Origin: Blastomussa wellsi | Taxonomy: Eukaryota; Cnidaria; Anthozoa; Scleractinia; Plerogyridae | Direction of reading: 5' to 3' | Assembly (NCBI GenBank): GCA_947652115.1 | Contig: OX393570.1 | Span: 21,036,675-21,100,674, forward strand | Length of the DNA stretch: 64,000 nucleotides | Shown: positions 33,418 through 46,331 of the stretch, piece by piece | Layout of the letters: each line of letters begins with the position of its first letter | Numbering within the stretch: the first letter of the stretch is position 1 | Notes under the pieces: model-generated | Seen by the model: only the letters and a program-made list of their open reading frames with translations | Database searches by the model: none | What the model was told of the DNA's origin: nothing | Position numbers and translations under genes: made by a program

Positions 33418-34892
33418 AGGCGAAGAAATATCTAACTTCTGCATCAACTTTTTAAATCTTCACTTCAACCAAAGTTCCAAAATTTGCCTTCCATGTTTAT
33501 GGCAGAACATCGCACTGCTCAAATTCCAAAATCTCCTCTCTTTTGGATGCAATATGGCGGCGAAATCAGCAAGCCTCTGACACAAACTGATTGCCGGCAC
33601 AAGCAGCACGTGACAAAATATTTTTTGCGATTTTCAAAATATATTTTTGGATTTCACAAAGATTTTTGGATTGTAAACTATTTTCGCATTAGTAAAAAAA
33701 TTATTTACGGATCTAATAATTGAATAAAGATTTGAAATAGTTTTTTTAGATTTGACAAACTTTCTAACAAGGTTTTGCAAAAAATATTACGATTTGAAAT
33801 ATTTTTTTGGATTTGTCCCTTCTCGGCTTCCTTACCTAAGCATGTGGAGGCTATACCGTTTCCGGTATTTTGCAATCCGTGCAATATTTTCAGGGTGCTG
33901 ATATGTTACCCACTTGAACTTTGTTTGAAATTTATTTGTTTTGACTCATTGTTTCGCTTTAGTTAACCTTTAGCTTTCTTGTAGCTTTCTTGAGCATGAC
34001 GGATACAGGTTACAATTTACAATTTATTTGCGCCTGAAAACGCGATATAAACGAAGAGTGCAAACAAAAGAGAGAACTCTAAATGATTTACAGAAACTAC
34101 AATTTGTATGCTTTTGTCTCTCCCATTACAGTTTTTCCCAGTTTAATTCTCGAACCACCAAGGCCAAGGGAAGCCTGTTTGTGGGCTGTAGAAAGCTGCT
34201 ATTCCTCGCGCGGAAAGGTAAATCAGGGTAGTTTGAGAATCGGGGCTAAAATTGCAGTGTTGGACTGGAGGAAGGGAAGTGATTTTTAATTTGGTTACAA
34301 TGACCGGGCGAATTGAGAGTACGGAAAATTGGGCACCGTATTTTGCTGGGGCACCCGTCAACAAACACAAAATTTGCATGAACTATTACAATGTCGTCAG
34401 ACATTTATTTGGTATGCGCTACTTATTACGTAACAAACATTGGAAAAGCGCAACAACGATTTCTGGTTTTCTTTCTGGGAAGGAACATTACTCACTGGTG
34501 AAAAGAATTTGATACATGGGAAAAGAGCTGGGCAGCCAAGGTTTGATCGATAGGGCAATACAAGTTTGCATGAACTTCGAATGCAATGAAGATAGATTTA
34601 GACTGCAATTACTCAAAGCGCATTGCATGATTTCAGTATTTTGGGACGCGTAAAAGAGATCTTGTATGATAGACTGAAAAGATCTTCCGATCATTTGTTT
34701 TAAGCAAACCGATGTACAGCAAAGAAGAAAATGTAGCAGATTTCCTATGCGCATTATTTCAGAGTTATGTTTTGCATAATAATCTGGGCGCCAAGAAACG
34801 TTCCATTCTTAACATCGATACCTGCTATATATTGTTACATCAAGAGAAATCTGCGCAAAGGAGCTAAATTTCAGCCAAAACTTTCTACTCAC

Positions 34893-34895
34893 CAT
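34893..34895 (-). other. candidate start codon of ferritin C
   Basis: On the minus strand caaatATG is followed at once by gtgagtag, a strong donor. Spliced at phase 0 to 32900, it adds Met to a hydrophobic leader. It is the only such candidate I noticed upstream. Confidence 0.35.
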
Positions 34896-34899
34896 ATTT

Positions 34900-36070
34900 G
34901 AAGTTGATTGGCCTAGAAAACACTGTAACTGAGGGCCAAATTAAAACGATTTCTTCTTTGCTTCAGAAGTCGATGTCAACGAGGGTGTGCTAAAATTTTT
35001 GTACTTAACAAAACATCTCAGATGTCATTAGTCACATGACAAAGTATTTCAATGAACACAAATCGTTAGCCAATGTCATAACAAGATTACTCATTCCAGG
35101 GGACGCGGATAACAATAAGCATGAATAACAACTGTCAGGGTTTATTGGCTGGGAGCCATCAGCTCGGTCGCACCAACTCGAGCGTAGTCTATTTCATAGA
35201 CTTGCCTCAAGTCGACCTCACGGCGCGCTATATCTAAACAAGACGAAGGACTTTTTTTTTCGAAAGTCTACCTCCTTCAAATATGTTGTTTTGCAAAAGA
35301 ACGTCTGCGTAGAAGGCCAAGTTCAAATGCAAAACAATGCAACACCGAATTCTCACTTTCTTCCCAAGAAGAAATGTGACCTATATGAGAAAAGATTGTA
35401 AGCCAGGCTTAGCTCGAAAATGGTAGCCTTGAGAACAGCTGCAGAACTGACGTACGGCTCAGCGAGGGTAGAACAGGCAAGAGTCGCAAAGCGGGAAGGA
35501 CCACGCAACCCCTCGTAGCCTGCGGGCATGCGAGAGCAGACAATTTTTGAAAATGGAATTAATAATTGGTGAGACAAATTTGAATTCGAATGAAGATTTA
35601 TGCGTTACAAGATAAATGTAATATTGGACTGGACTGAACTAGGATGGACTGGACTTGACTGGGATGGACTGGTGGAACAAAGTCTCAAAACAATTCACCT
35701 TGGCTCAGCCTAGTGCGTGTTTTTTAGGTCACTTTCGTTTGCCCATGCTCGGTTATTTTTTTGGAGATAGTTTTCTGCAAAGTGCTCGTTGCTCTCAACA
35801 AGGATGATCAAAAACATGCCCACTTGTATCCTAAAGATATTCCAAGCTCACTGCCTGGCACGTTTTATGATATTGCCTAACAGCCTAATTATCAGAGGTT
35901 AAAAAAGACTATTAGGAAATCATTAAAAAATGACATACCAGATGAATTCGAAAACAATTAAGGAAAATAAAAGCAATTGTAAGAAAGGCTTGTCGTTCAT
36001 GTATTTGGGTAAGCCATGAATGAAAGACAAAACCCTGGATTGAGTCGCTTCATCTCAGCTTATCCTTTAG
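34900..36070. other. intergenic upstream of ferritin C
   Basis: No gene recognised. A short run of ggactggactg-like units lies at 35625-35680. The CACTG at 34921 was tested as an IRE loop and its flanks do not pair. Confidence 0.45.
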
Positions 36071-36074
36071 ACTA

Positions 36075-36075
36075 G

Positions 36076-36120
<45 letters not shown>

Positions 36121-36330
36121 GTATAACGATATAATTTGGTTTTATCAACTGGGTTGATAATGTCAATTGGCCACCGTAAAGAGATTCAAGAGCTGACGTT
36201 TCGAGCGTTAGCCCTTCGTCGGAGCTCCGACGAAGGGCTAACGCTCGAAACGTCAGCTCTTGAATCTCTTTACGGTGGCCAATTGACATTATCAACCCAG
36301 TTGATAAAACCAAATTATATCGTTATCCTT
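36075..36330. mobile_element. perfect-palindrome foldback MITE, family F1 copy 4
   Basis: The two ~120-bp arms are almost exact reverse complements meeting at cggagctccg (about 36220-36229). As a result the same 65-residue frame can be read on both strands, which is an artefact of the palindrome. The near-perfect arms suggest recent insertion or arm homogenisation. Confidence 0.92.
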
Positions 36331-36883
36331 TAGACTGATTGGTGCTAACCTGCGGTTAAGGAGGGGGTCAGTACGTGAATTTGAATGAAATTTTAAAGAC
36401 GTTTTAAGAAGGAATTGAAAAGAGAAAAATTGGTTTGAAACGCAATCAGACAGCTAACCCCCACCAGAAGTGCACCCAGGTTTGTGGGGGGACTGTTTTG
36501 ATGCCCATCGACTAAATACAACTTTAACTTCAAATTCCAATACTTTTTACAACTACGTTAAATCTTCATCGTTTCATATTTTCATTAATTTTACTAATCC
36601 TTTGAGAAAAATATCTCTTTCAAAAAAAATAACACAAAAATTTCAATTTCATTCCAACACTTCTCATATGATTGTCTTATTGTCTATTTTAGTATTTATA
36701 TTTTTTCCCATCATTATCACTTTGACTTGATAATGACGTTAGCTCAACGTCGAAATGTCGTCGTTTTTAAAACAACTTTCTTAATATGCTTTTAAGAAAT
36801 ATTTTATCGCAGGTTTTTATCGTTAAAAATTTACAAAAACCCAAAAAGGCATAGATTCATGTTTTGAGCATAGAGGAGGGGGG

Positions 36884-37330
36884 TGAATAGGTTGGCGGAT
36901 CAACGGATTTAGTCTTAAAAAGTACACGGATTGCGGATTTCAGCGAAAAATTATGCGGATTTGCGGATTTCGATATTACAGTGGATCACGGATTAGCTGA
37001 TAATTTTAGCTCGGATTCCGGACTCTTCATGTCATGAAGTTCGTATCGTGTCTTTAGTCCTGGTCTCAATGTTCTCGTTTTGGCCATTTTCTGTTTGCAC
37101 GAGACCCAAACCACCGCTTTACATTATAATTGCCGCAAAAAGGCAATGAAACGAAACCTCTTGAAAATTTTTCACTGAAAACAACATCTACTGCCCTTTC
37201 AGTGAAACTATTACAAAGAAAGTTTTCAAGGAATGTGGATGCGGATTTGAACGAAAATAGTGGCGGATTGACGGATTTGGCCAAAAAATAGCACGGATTA
37301 GCGGATTCACGTACCCCTATTCAACCCCTC
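36884..37330. mobile_element. gcggat-rich non-autonomous element, family F3
   Basis: Ends gaggggggtgaatagg and cctattcaacccctc are inverted repeats. The first ~165 bases match 13932-14104. Many short gcggatttcgga-type motifs fill both ends, and the centre is non-repetitive. Confidence 0.75.
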
Positions 37331-37497
37331 ATAGAGATTTGAGATTGCTTGAAATGCAAAACAAAATATTTGCACTCAACCCATGTTAGGGCACGTAAAA
37401 GGGAGAACCCACACACTTCCGAGAACATCTAACCATTCGCAGATGTCATTCCAAAGGAAGCATGTTCCACTCAGTTATTTTAAGACCCTAAGTGTTT

Positions 37498-37570
37498 GTC
37501 CGGTCTGAGGTTCGAACTCAACACCTCCCGCACTGTAGTCCGACGCTCTACCAACTGAGCAAACCGGTCG
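37498..37570 (-). repeat. tRNA-like sequence, probable SINE head
   Basis: On the minus strand the 73 bases hold an A-box-like GCTCAGTTGGTAGAGC and a B-box-like GAGTTCGAACCTC with tRNA spacing. The acceptor stem is poor, so it is more likely a tRNA-derived SINE than a working tRNA gene. Confidence 0.5.
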
Positions 37571-38022
37571 ATAGTTAAGGTATACCCCCTGAAAAAAAAG
37601 AATGCTTGATCGCAGGTTACTAGACCGATCGATTCCTTCCAAAGACGACATGCACGAAGAACTGGTTAACATCATCATCATTACCGTTCGGATACAGTGT
37701 GCTTGTAAGAAAAATCGGCGTACAAGCCTAGTGGCCCATCAGGCCGGAGCTTATACCTGTTTCTTTGCATGAAGCGACTAGGAAGTATTTCTACACGCCC
37801 AACCCCCTCCCTCCCCAATTCCCGTCATTTACACAAGAGAGGAACTATGAGAATAAAGTGTCTTCCCAGGAACATAACGAAGTGGGGTCTGCCAGCGCTG
37901 AATCCCAGACAACCCGATCCGGAGTCAAGCGTACTCACCATTTGGCCACGACGCCTCTCATTTATAATGCATACATAAGGGACATTTGTTATCGGGTAAC
38001 TGGTGTTTTACGTTCTGTCTTT

Positions 38023-38028
38023 TTTATT
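38023..38028 (-). terminator. poly(A) signal of the IQ gene
   Basis: AATAAA on the transcript strand, about 195 bases after the stop codon. Confidence 0.45.
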
Positions 38029-38221
38029 AACAGATTCTTGTATAGAAATAGAGATAGTATATATGATAGCTCAGTTTCTCGTGACAGTCAGACTTGACAC
38101 TTTTTGTACAAATTAGACAAATTCGATCAAGGTAAGTAACGCCTACATTTTTTACATTTTCCTGGTTCAGTTTTAACCTGAAGCAGCATGAACAAGAAGA
38201 GGAAATGATTCAAATTATTAA

Positions 38222-39551
38222 TTAACTGTCGTCTTTGTCCTCTGACATTTCAGTGCTTGTTGCTTCTTTTATTGCCGTCAATTTATCCACGACCTTATCA
38301 ATCTCTGCATCACTGTCTTCGTCCAGGCTCCCCTCGAACTTAACTCCTGCGGGGAGACTAAACGATGTGCGACTATCTCTATGCAGTGCAAACTCGTCCT
38401 GGGTTGAAACTTGGAGAAACGTTTTCGTGGAGTGGCGCTTTTTCAGGCTTTCTCTCGTTTTGTAGCCTCGATAGAAACTTTGTATCTTGATGGCTGCTTC
38501 AGATTTGACGCGCCGGAACTCGCGTACCCTGTAGCCTCTATAGTGGGCCTGAATGATCGTCGCTGCCTCGTGTCTTCCTTTCAGCTGCTTCCTAGTGTAA
38601 TAACCACGGTAGCTTGACTGAATTTTGGTAGCGGCCTCGTCTCTCATCATTGTTTTGGGGTCACCCGAAATTCGTTGCTCAAGGCTTTTTTCATTCACTT
38701 CGCTACCATCTTCGAGCGTTGGGTGGACATCGGTTTGCTCCATTCCATGATCTACTGGAACTTCAGCACTTTTTATTTCATCTCGAGTTGCATCCCTAGC
38801 TCGATGTCCTCTAAATGCGGATTGTATTTTAATAACCGCGGCTTCCTCCTCTTCATTTCGCAAACCGTCCTTGCTATCCTGGGGCAATGCTTTGTTAACG
38901 GGTAACCTTTTTCTCACTGCATAGCCACGATAACCAGCTTGGATTGTGGTCGCAGCCTCATTTCGCGCCATTAACTGTTTGCGAGTGTTGTAACCACGGT
39001 AACCAGCTTGAATGCAAGTGGCAGCCGCGTGTTCTTTCCCGCCATAATCTTTCCCGCCAAAACTACCAGCAGTGGAAAGTTGCACTTCTCTCTCGTCATG
39101 GGATTCGTGCCAGTCGGATTTCATCAGGGTTTGTGCTTCATGCCTTGCTTTATGTCCACGGAAAGTTGCTTGAATTTTCGTAGCTGCTTTTTCAAGTTCC
39201 TCCCTATTGCCTGGAGGTTCATATCTATAATAGCCATCGATCTGTGACCCCAACAGGCAGTCGTCATATCCTCTCTCTGTTAAAAGAAATAAAAATATTT
39301 CTGACCCTTTCACAATAAAAGCAACCTCCTGGGTTTGTACTTAGGTTTGTACTTATGTCTAATTCACTAGTGTTATGCTCATTCCACAAGTGGAAACCGG
39401 CGTGAAACTAGCACCAACACAAGATTTGGAGATTATTATCCAACGCGCCAAGTTGTCATGTCCGTTTTACGACACTCAATGAAACTCGCTCTAATTATTA
39501 AGGTGTGTGCCGTTTCTTACTTGTGAGTACCGCAAGTGTGGATGGATGCAT
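38222..39551 (-). CDS. protein with seven IQ (calmodulin-binding) motifs
   Basis: Two exons, 39551-39521 (MHPSTLAVLT plus one base) and 39276-38222, join in frame to 361 residues. Seven IQ motifs of the form AATKIQxxYRGYxxR occur in two clusters: ATKIQATFRGHKAR, ATCIQAGYRGYNTR, ATTIQAGYRGYAVR and VIKIQSAFRGHRAR, then ATKIQSSYRGYYTR, ATIIQAHYRGYRVR and AIKIQSFYRGYKTR. IQ motifs bind calmodulin or related EF-hand proteins. There is no motor, kinase or other domain. The tail is acidic and Ser-rich, and an AATAAA follows at 38023-38028. The start exon is inferred from phase and a good donor. The exact family is not recognised, though IQ-only proteins are often ciliary or synaptic. Confidence 0.85.
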
Positions 39552-39982
39552 GACAAATTTCGGCTCCACTGAACCCTTGTTTGTTTTGTTGTGCCCCAGT
39601 CGTCTTCATCTTCACACAGCGCGCCATGCAAAGCAGGCGCTTCACCGCGCTTTGCCGCGTTTTGTATGAAAACGACTGGGGGCGCGCCAGCGAAAACACC
39701 ACCACTGGGCATGCCCAAGATCGCTTTTCAACCCGGGCTGAAATTTGAAGGTGATTTCATGACTGGCCTCAGCTCTTCAGCGTGGTTTGAGACCAACCGA
39801 AACCAGCCGTGGTTGGAAATTTCAGCCTGCGTTAAAACTCTCAAATCTTTTTGAATAAGCAAAACCACAACGACAAACCTAATGAACGAAGAGTGCCGGA
39901 TCTTGTGTTAACTCTTCTCATGTATTACGCGCTAAGGCCCTTTTGAGGAGATTTGTTCTGAAAGCCGAGCTGAAATCTCAGG

Positions 39983-40422
39983 CTACGTCCACACTAATCC
40001 GCCCGGTGTTATGGTCAACCTTTCGTGGGCCGGGTGGGTAATAAAGGAGTTGATATCAATTGGGACGAAGTGTAAATAAACAAAAGAATAAATAGAACGG
40101 CATTTTCGGTCACCAAAACCGGGAATGTTTGTAAACTCACTCCAAGGTGAATAAATTTGAAAACGCTGTCTAGGTGTGTTAGTGTGGACAGCGAAAACGG
40201 AACTTTTTGAAAAACTCGTACATCAAAAAAGTCGAATAAAGTGACTCAGGTAATATGTGCATGCTTTAGCGTGTATTTAAGCGATTCTGGTGAGGCAACG
40301 TTTCAAAATCGATGGTGAAAAAATTTGGAAACGGCGTAGTGTGGACAGAAAACATTTTACCCGCTTTCGAGGCGAAAACTCCGTTTTCAAATTTATCCGG
40401 CTTATTGTGGACGTATAGCCCC
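39983..40422. mobile_element. MITE with inverted termini
   Basis: ggctacgtccacactaat (left) is mirrored by ttattgtggacgtatagcc (right), and internal blocks around gtgtggac and cgttttc repeat in both halves. It is non-coding. Confidence 0.75.
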
Positions 40423-40489
40423 AGTCTGGCTGCCCGCGCCCTGGACTGAAATTCACCATCAAAAGGGCCCCTACTGGACCTTGGACTCT

Positions 40490-43080
40490 AGACTCAAGAT
40501 TAAAAATAAATAAATAAATAAAAACGGAAAAAGATAAATTGAAAATTAAAAAAATAATAATAAAGTAAAACCAAAATAAAAAAACATATTTAAGATCTCC
40601 AAATCAAAAATAAAAGAAATGCAATGAAATACAATGAGAACCAGTACTAAACAACTGTTTTCTTTAAGATACAATAATGATTTTTGTTTATCGTGGTGTC
40701 AACAGTACAAAAAACTAAGATAATAAAAAATTTAACCACTTATCAGCGAAACACCTGCGCGGTTTAAAGAAACGACTTGAGGAGAAGATGAAATTTGCAT
40801 ACGCATTATAATAACTATTTCTTTCCCTGTGTCATGTCACATATTTTTTTCTTTTGGTACAAACACTTGACAGGGAAAAAAAAATATTGCATCCACTACG
40901 TAAAATATTATTACGAAATATTATTACAATATTTTTATATTGCATTCTTAAGTGAAGACGTGCTGTTTATTTTGTGGTAGTCCTTCAAGATATCGAGAAG
41001 AAAACCTGATCTACAAATGAAATTGGTGCTGTTAAAATTCCACATCGATGGAAGGGTTACATCTTCCCACTTTACATCGCACTTAACTTTGAAAAATATT
41101 GCTATCTTCGTTCTTTTTTATGCTCGACTGAAATTTTTTAATTTCAGGTGAATATCTGTGGACCCGCATTGTTCGTAGTGCCAAGGTTCCCGCTGCATTT
41201 TGTTTCGATTTCCTAGGTCGGTCGGTTTAACGCCGTAATAATTTATAGCGTATAACAGCTTTCTGTAATCACTCGAAGAAAATTTCAAGACCTTAATGGG
41301 CATGCGCCGATTACGAAGCCTCGACGAGCAACAACGAAGACAAAAGGCCGGTGATTGTACAGGAAACGAAAGGTTAAAACAGATGAAGTTAAACATATTT
41401 GAATTTTCAAAGCTTGATTCGAGCAAGCTCAATGCTGTAGTTTTGTCCAAAGTGTCGCCATATGTATAATTTATAGCTCTTAATTCTTAATTAAAAAAAT
41501 CTTGCTGTTTCGACCTTTTGTGGCCAGCCGTTTTTTTCGCTTTTCTGGATAATCTCCTGTTAACTGACCTACAGTATTGTGAAAAGGTCGCCGAAGGCCA
41601 GCAAGGCTTTCAAAGACGTTGCATTAGCAATACTAAGAGGAAGAGAGCGAGTTGATTTAATATTGACTTGTTAAGAGCTCATTTCGACATGTTTGTGTGC
41701 TTGTTAGTTTGTGTCACTGTTAAAGGCCTTGCACTCACTGCCCATCAAGCAGTCCGAGGTCTAACGCTAACCAAACATATACTCAGACGATGTGATGTTG
41801 CTAAATCCATGCTTGCCTGATCCTGTTAAAAGAACGAAATAGAAGGGATTATTTAACACTACAGAACATTAATTTACGAACCTTGTCGCTCTTTCAACTT
41901 CACTGCGAAATGCTCAGCCGCAAATCTGTAAATGTTTGCTGGATTCGAACGCAGAATTTCAACAGTTAGACCTTCGAGCAAATTTCTGAATCCACTGGGA
42001 ACTGTCAGTTTTTTGCGAAAGGTTTCTTGAGTGGGTTCTTGGTCGATGTCCATTTTGCTTTGATCACGAAGCTTTTACCAACACATCAAGCCGCTGCCTA
42101 TTTTGTTGGTGTTCTTGGCACATCGCTGGTCGCTCTGGTAACAGAAGCATTTATATTCAATTTCATTATTTGCAATTATAGAACCATTGGGAGCGCTCAG
42201 TGTGAAGCCGTGGCTTGATGACGTTTAAAAACATTCCATTTCAACTAATTGCTTTTGCAATTGACAAGAAGTGCAGCATGTTTGTAAAACCGAAAGAAGA
42301 CGTTCTTTAGTCGGTGAAGTATCGAAGTCAAGTGACTGAATCTTCGGCGCTCAAAAATTAAAACCTGTCATATGCTTTCCTGTTTGCCCTTGGCTGCAGT
42401 TTATATCGAGATGTATCAATTTATTTTTAGCTGTCACGACACCTTGCTTCTTGATGCGTGAGGGATCACATTTCGGTTGCAAAATAATGGAAATTATGCC
42501 AACCTAGTCCAATTTTATGGGTTTGTCAGTAGTTGTCTTTCTTGTTTGGTTTTTGCAAAAACTAGACTGCAAACTCTCGGTTTTTGGTCCAAAATTAAAA
42601 TTCTGCTCGGCCTGAAAGGTTAAAATTATGCAAATGAAAGGGCTCGAGGCTGCATGCGCAAGACACGATACGGACTGCATACTGGCTGGACACCCTTTGT
42701 TTGATTTCAGCGAATCAAATCATGTGTCCCGAGAGCCACTTGTTCCTCGTGCACAGGCCCAGCCAGCTAAGAGAACTCTGGGGACGAGAGTGAGTGCGAT
42801 CAAGGGGAACTGGTTGAATTCGGGCCGTGTTGAGGAGACGAACTTCCCGTAAAGTGCCCGAGTTTAAATGCAGGTGTAAGTAAACGCGAGGGGAGCACGT
42901 CCCTATCCGGCCCTTTATTTTGAAGTGTGTGCTCGTTTATGTATTTCTCTCTCCTACAGGTCGCTGCAATGTGTCTCACTGGAATGAGCAGTGGTGTGCG
43001 AGCTCATTGTGCCTGAACGTTAGTCGCAAAACTCATTTAATTCAACTGACACAAATCTTCATACGTTTATTTATTTCTTC
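40490..43080. other. intergenic between the IQ gene and SLC17 gene 1
   Basis: No gene recognised. 40495-40750 is a very A-rich simple stretch (ataaataaataaa and similar). The remaining frames are short and domain-free. Confidence 0.45.
43066..43075 (-). terminator. poly(A) signals of SLC17 gene 1
   Basis: Two overlapping AATAAA hexamers on the transcript strand lie only about 10-20 bases after the stop codon, implying a very short 3' UTR. Confidence 0.5.
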
Positions 43081-43083
43081 AAC

Positions 43084-46000
43084 TTATTGTTGATGTTTTT
43101 GATCAGGTGATGTCTCATTGGAACGCAGTTTTTCATATTCGTTTCCATTTGCCCAGGGTTGTTTCTCGCCTGAAGCAAAAAGCACATAAAATGCTCCACC
43201 TATGAGAAAAATCGCCCCCATTATGTAAAACACAAGCATCCATTCCTCAGCACCCTGTTGAGGAAAAAAAAGAATATGCGCGTCTTTATTGATGGCCTGA
43301 TTACATGAGCCGGGCTGGCCCGGTTTGCCGGGATGGGTTTCTTTGTCGGCTAACCGGGCTGGCCCGGTTGTCATGTAATCGCGAAGTTGATTTTTGTTGC
43401 GTTTAACAGACGTGCCAAGATCTCGGCAAACTGAAACAAGCCCGGCTAACCGGGCCAGCCCGGTCCATGTAATCAGGCCCTAAGTTTGAGCACAAAGTAA
43501 ACCTCATGCCATTTTGACACGGAGAGGCTCCTCCGCGATCGCGAGGTAGGAAATGCTTACTAATATTCACATACCTACATCACAAAGGTTGCCACATCTC
43601 TTGCGTTAACTTTTCATTTCAATAACCATTATTTCAAGATATTTTGAAGAACTCTTAAAAGTTCCCAAATGGCAGTTTTTCCTCCCTTTTGTATTATTCA
43701 ACTGGTTTACTGTTAAGTTTTATGGGCCCGATAAATTATCTTCCTTGACGGGAGAGAAACAGCCACAGACCCCACAAACGTAGCCAGATTCTGTTCCGCC
43801 TTTCAATACTCACGTGATGTTGAACTATAACTCCTGTCAGGGTTGGTGACACAATTCCCGCTAACGTTGCCGCAGTGTCTGTAATTCCAAGCAAGACGCT
43901 AGCAAGAGGCGGAGCGATATCAAGATGATTGACATAATAGCCACAAATTGCTAATCCATTGAGTCCCATTCCCAGAGTGATTAGCACCTGAACGATGGCA
44001 GAATTTGACGAATAACTTGCTGCTATGAAAAATACAGCCGGAAAAACATAACCTAGGACCAAAAAGAAACGGAAGAAATATCAAGTTGTTGAATACGAGT
44101 ACGACTTCTCAAACCTAGAGCTCATATTTCGATCATTACATCTCACATCAGTCTCGTATTGAGTCTCCTTCAAGTACAGAGCGGAGTAAGGATTTGTTCT
44201 GGACTTCAAGAGTCGCACTCGCGTTCAATCATGCATTTGGGTCCTGGGCGGAGGTCTCTGTACTTAGCAGAGACCCTTTAGTCTCATAGCACCTCTTTCT
44301 ATCCTGGTACCTGGCGGAAAACCTTCGAAAAATGTATAGTGTAATCATATTGAGCCGTAAGATACATAGTTTAGATTTAAATTTTTGCCTTTAATTACCA
44401 AGAGCAGTGAAGACCTTTCTCACGGTTCCTGTGCTGCAGAGATTATATTCACGAAGAGAGTCTGCCACCCGTCCTCCGATCAACACTACTATGAACGTCC
44501 CCAGGAAAGGCACGGTTGAGGCAATAGTTGCCTGTTCAAGAAAAAATAACCATCTTTACCTCTGAACTCTTTACACCCTAAGGAAAATGGTCTTTTAAAA
44601 AATATTAACCGGATATCCATGTATGATAAACCATTTTGAAAGGTGTTGATCGGTGAATATTATGAAATGAACACAATAAACAAATAAAAGTGAAAAAGCG
44701 AGAACTTTGAAAGAAATGAGAGAAAACGATATAAAAGGAAAGAATTAAGAAAGTTGTCTATCATGCACCGTTTATAGTAGGTATACCCCTAAACTGTATC
44801 TTATATTAATTTGCAGCTTTCCAGTGCAGTGATTAATATGTATCAGACAAAAACGTTTCAAAAGTTATAGGGATGGTCAATCAAGTCACAAATCAGACGG
44901 GAGGTGCAATTTTATGCATATTTTCCAAGCCCATTTTGGTGCCAAAAAAATCAAGTTAATTGGACAAATCAGTTCACAAAGTTATGGTATTATGTGTCCG
45001 ATGCAAGCATACCACACTGGGGTGTTAGTTGTCGATGTCTAAAGTCAAGCCAACGAGAGCTTGGAGCTAACGTTCGGTACGCATGCTCAGTTGCAATAGT
45101 TGTCGACAATTAAACCAATCATTTCCACACACGGCTGGAAACGGGAATAAAATGTCAAAAATGTCGTTATCGAAAACTACTAGTTGTCGACAACTAAAGC
45201 AGTTTGCCTTTTCTAAAAAGAAACGGCTTAGTTGTCGACAACTTACAATTTTTATTATTTAGCATTTAGGGCCTCCACAGACTAGACGATTAGTTGTCGA
45301 CAACTATTTTTTATCAAAAAACTAAAAAAACATCGTCTGTGAGACGAGTTGTCGACAACTAATCGTCTCGTCTGTGGTGGCCCTTTGGAGTTAAAGTGTT
45401 AATTGCGACGATGAAGATGTGAAATATATTATTATATATATCCCACTAACAACCTGGAATGCCACAAAATTTTGCAGTAAAATTAGTGAGAATGCGTGGC
45501 ACGCTCTGCGACTCGCAATGCTTTTTGTCGTCATTGTTGCGTTGCAGATTGCAAGACAAATTGCACTGCAAGGTGAGGCTGTAGAGTGCGTGACATGTTG
45601 CGTTAGTCAACTGAGTGACTGCAAGTTCGTGTACCGCATTGTGTGCTGGGACTTTCAAGAGAACATGAACCATCCTAGATCGTCATGAAAGTAAGAAACT
45701 TGCTTTAGAATAAAACGTTTTCTAGCTTGATAGGAGCTTGTAACATTTAATCTTACCTTATTAAGATTGAAATGAAATCTTTTAATATAAAAAATAGGAA
45801 GCTCTGCAATCATAGTGTATAAACTCCAACCATGCGCAAAGTGTGCTACTGTAATTGCCCACACTGGACGAGATGCGAGGATTGCTTTCCATGGGATGGG
45901 AACATCCTGTAGATGGGCGAAATAAACCTTTAACAAACGAACGACTGATCTTCTGATCATGACTGACTGGCTGACTGTCTGACTGACCCACTAACTAACC

Positions 46001-46141
46001 GAGTGACTGACTGACTCACTGATCGACTCATTCGACTGACTGGCTGACGGAATGACTGACTGCATGTCTGACGGACTGACTGACTAACCGAATAGCTGAC
46101 TGCCGACTGACTGACTGATTGACTGACTGACTGACTGACTA

Positions 46142-46175
<34 letters not shown>

Positions 46176-46273
46176 GGACGGACTGACTGACGGACGGACT
46201 GACTGACTGACTGACTAACTGACTTACTGAATGGTTGATTGACTTACTGACTGACTAACTAACTGACTGACCT

Positions 46274-46331
<58 letters not shown>

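Noticed and set aside
34905..34935. Possible IRE upstream of ferritin C
   Set aside because: The minus strand has CAGTGT, but the five bases on each side do not pair and there is no proper bulged C.
36089..36333. Identical 65-residue frame on both strands
   Set aside because: An effect of the palindromic foldback element, not a gene.
38235..39247. Plus-strand frames opposite the IQ gene
   Set aside because: Shadows of the repetitive IQ coding sequence on the other strand.
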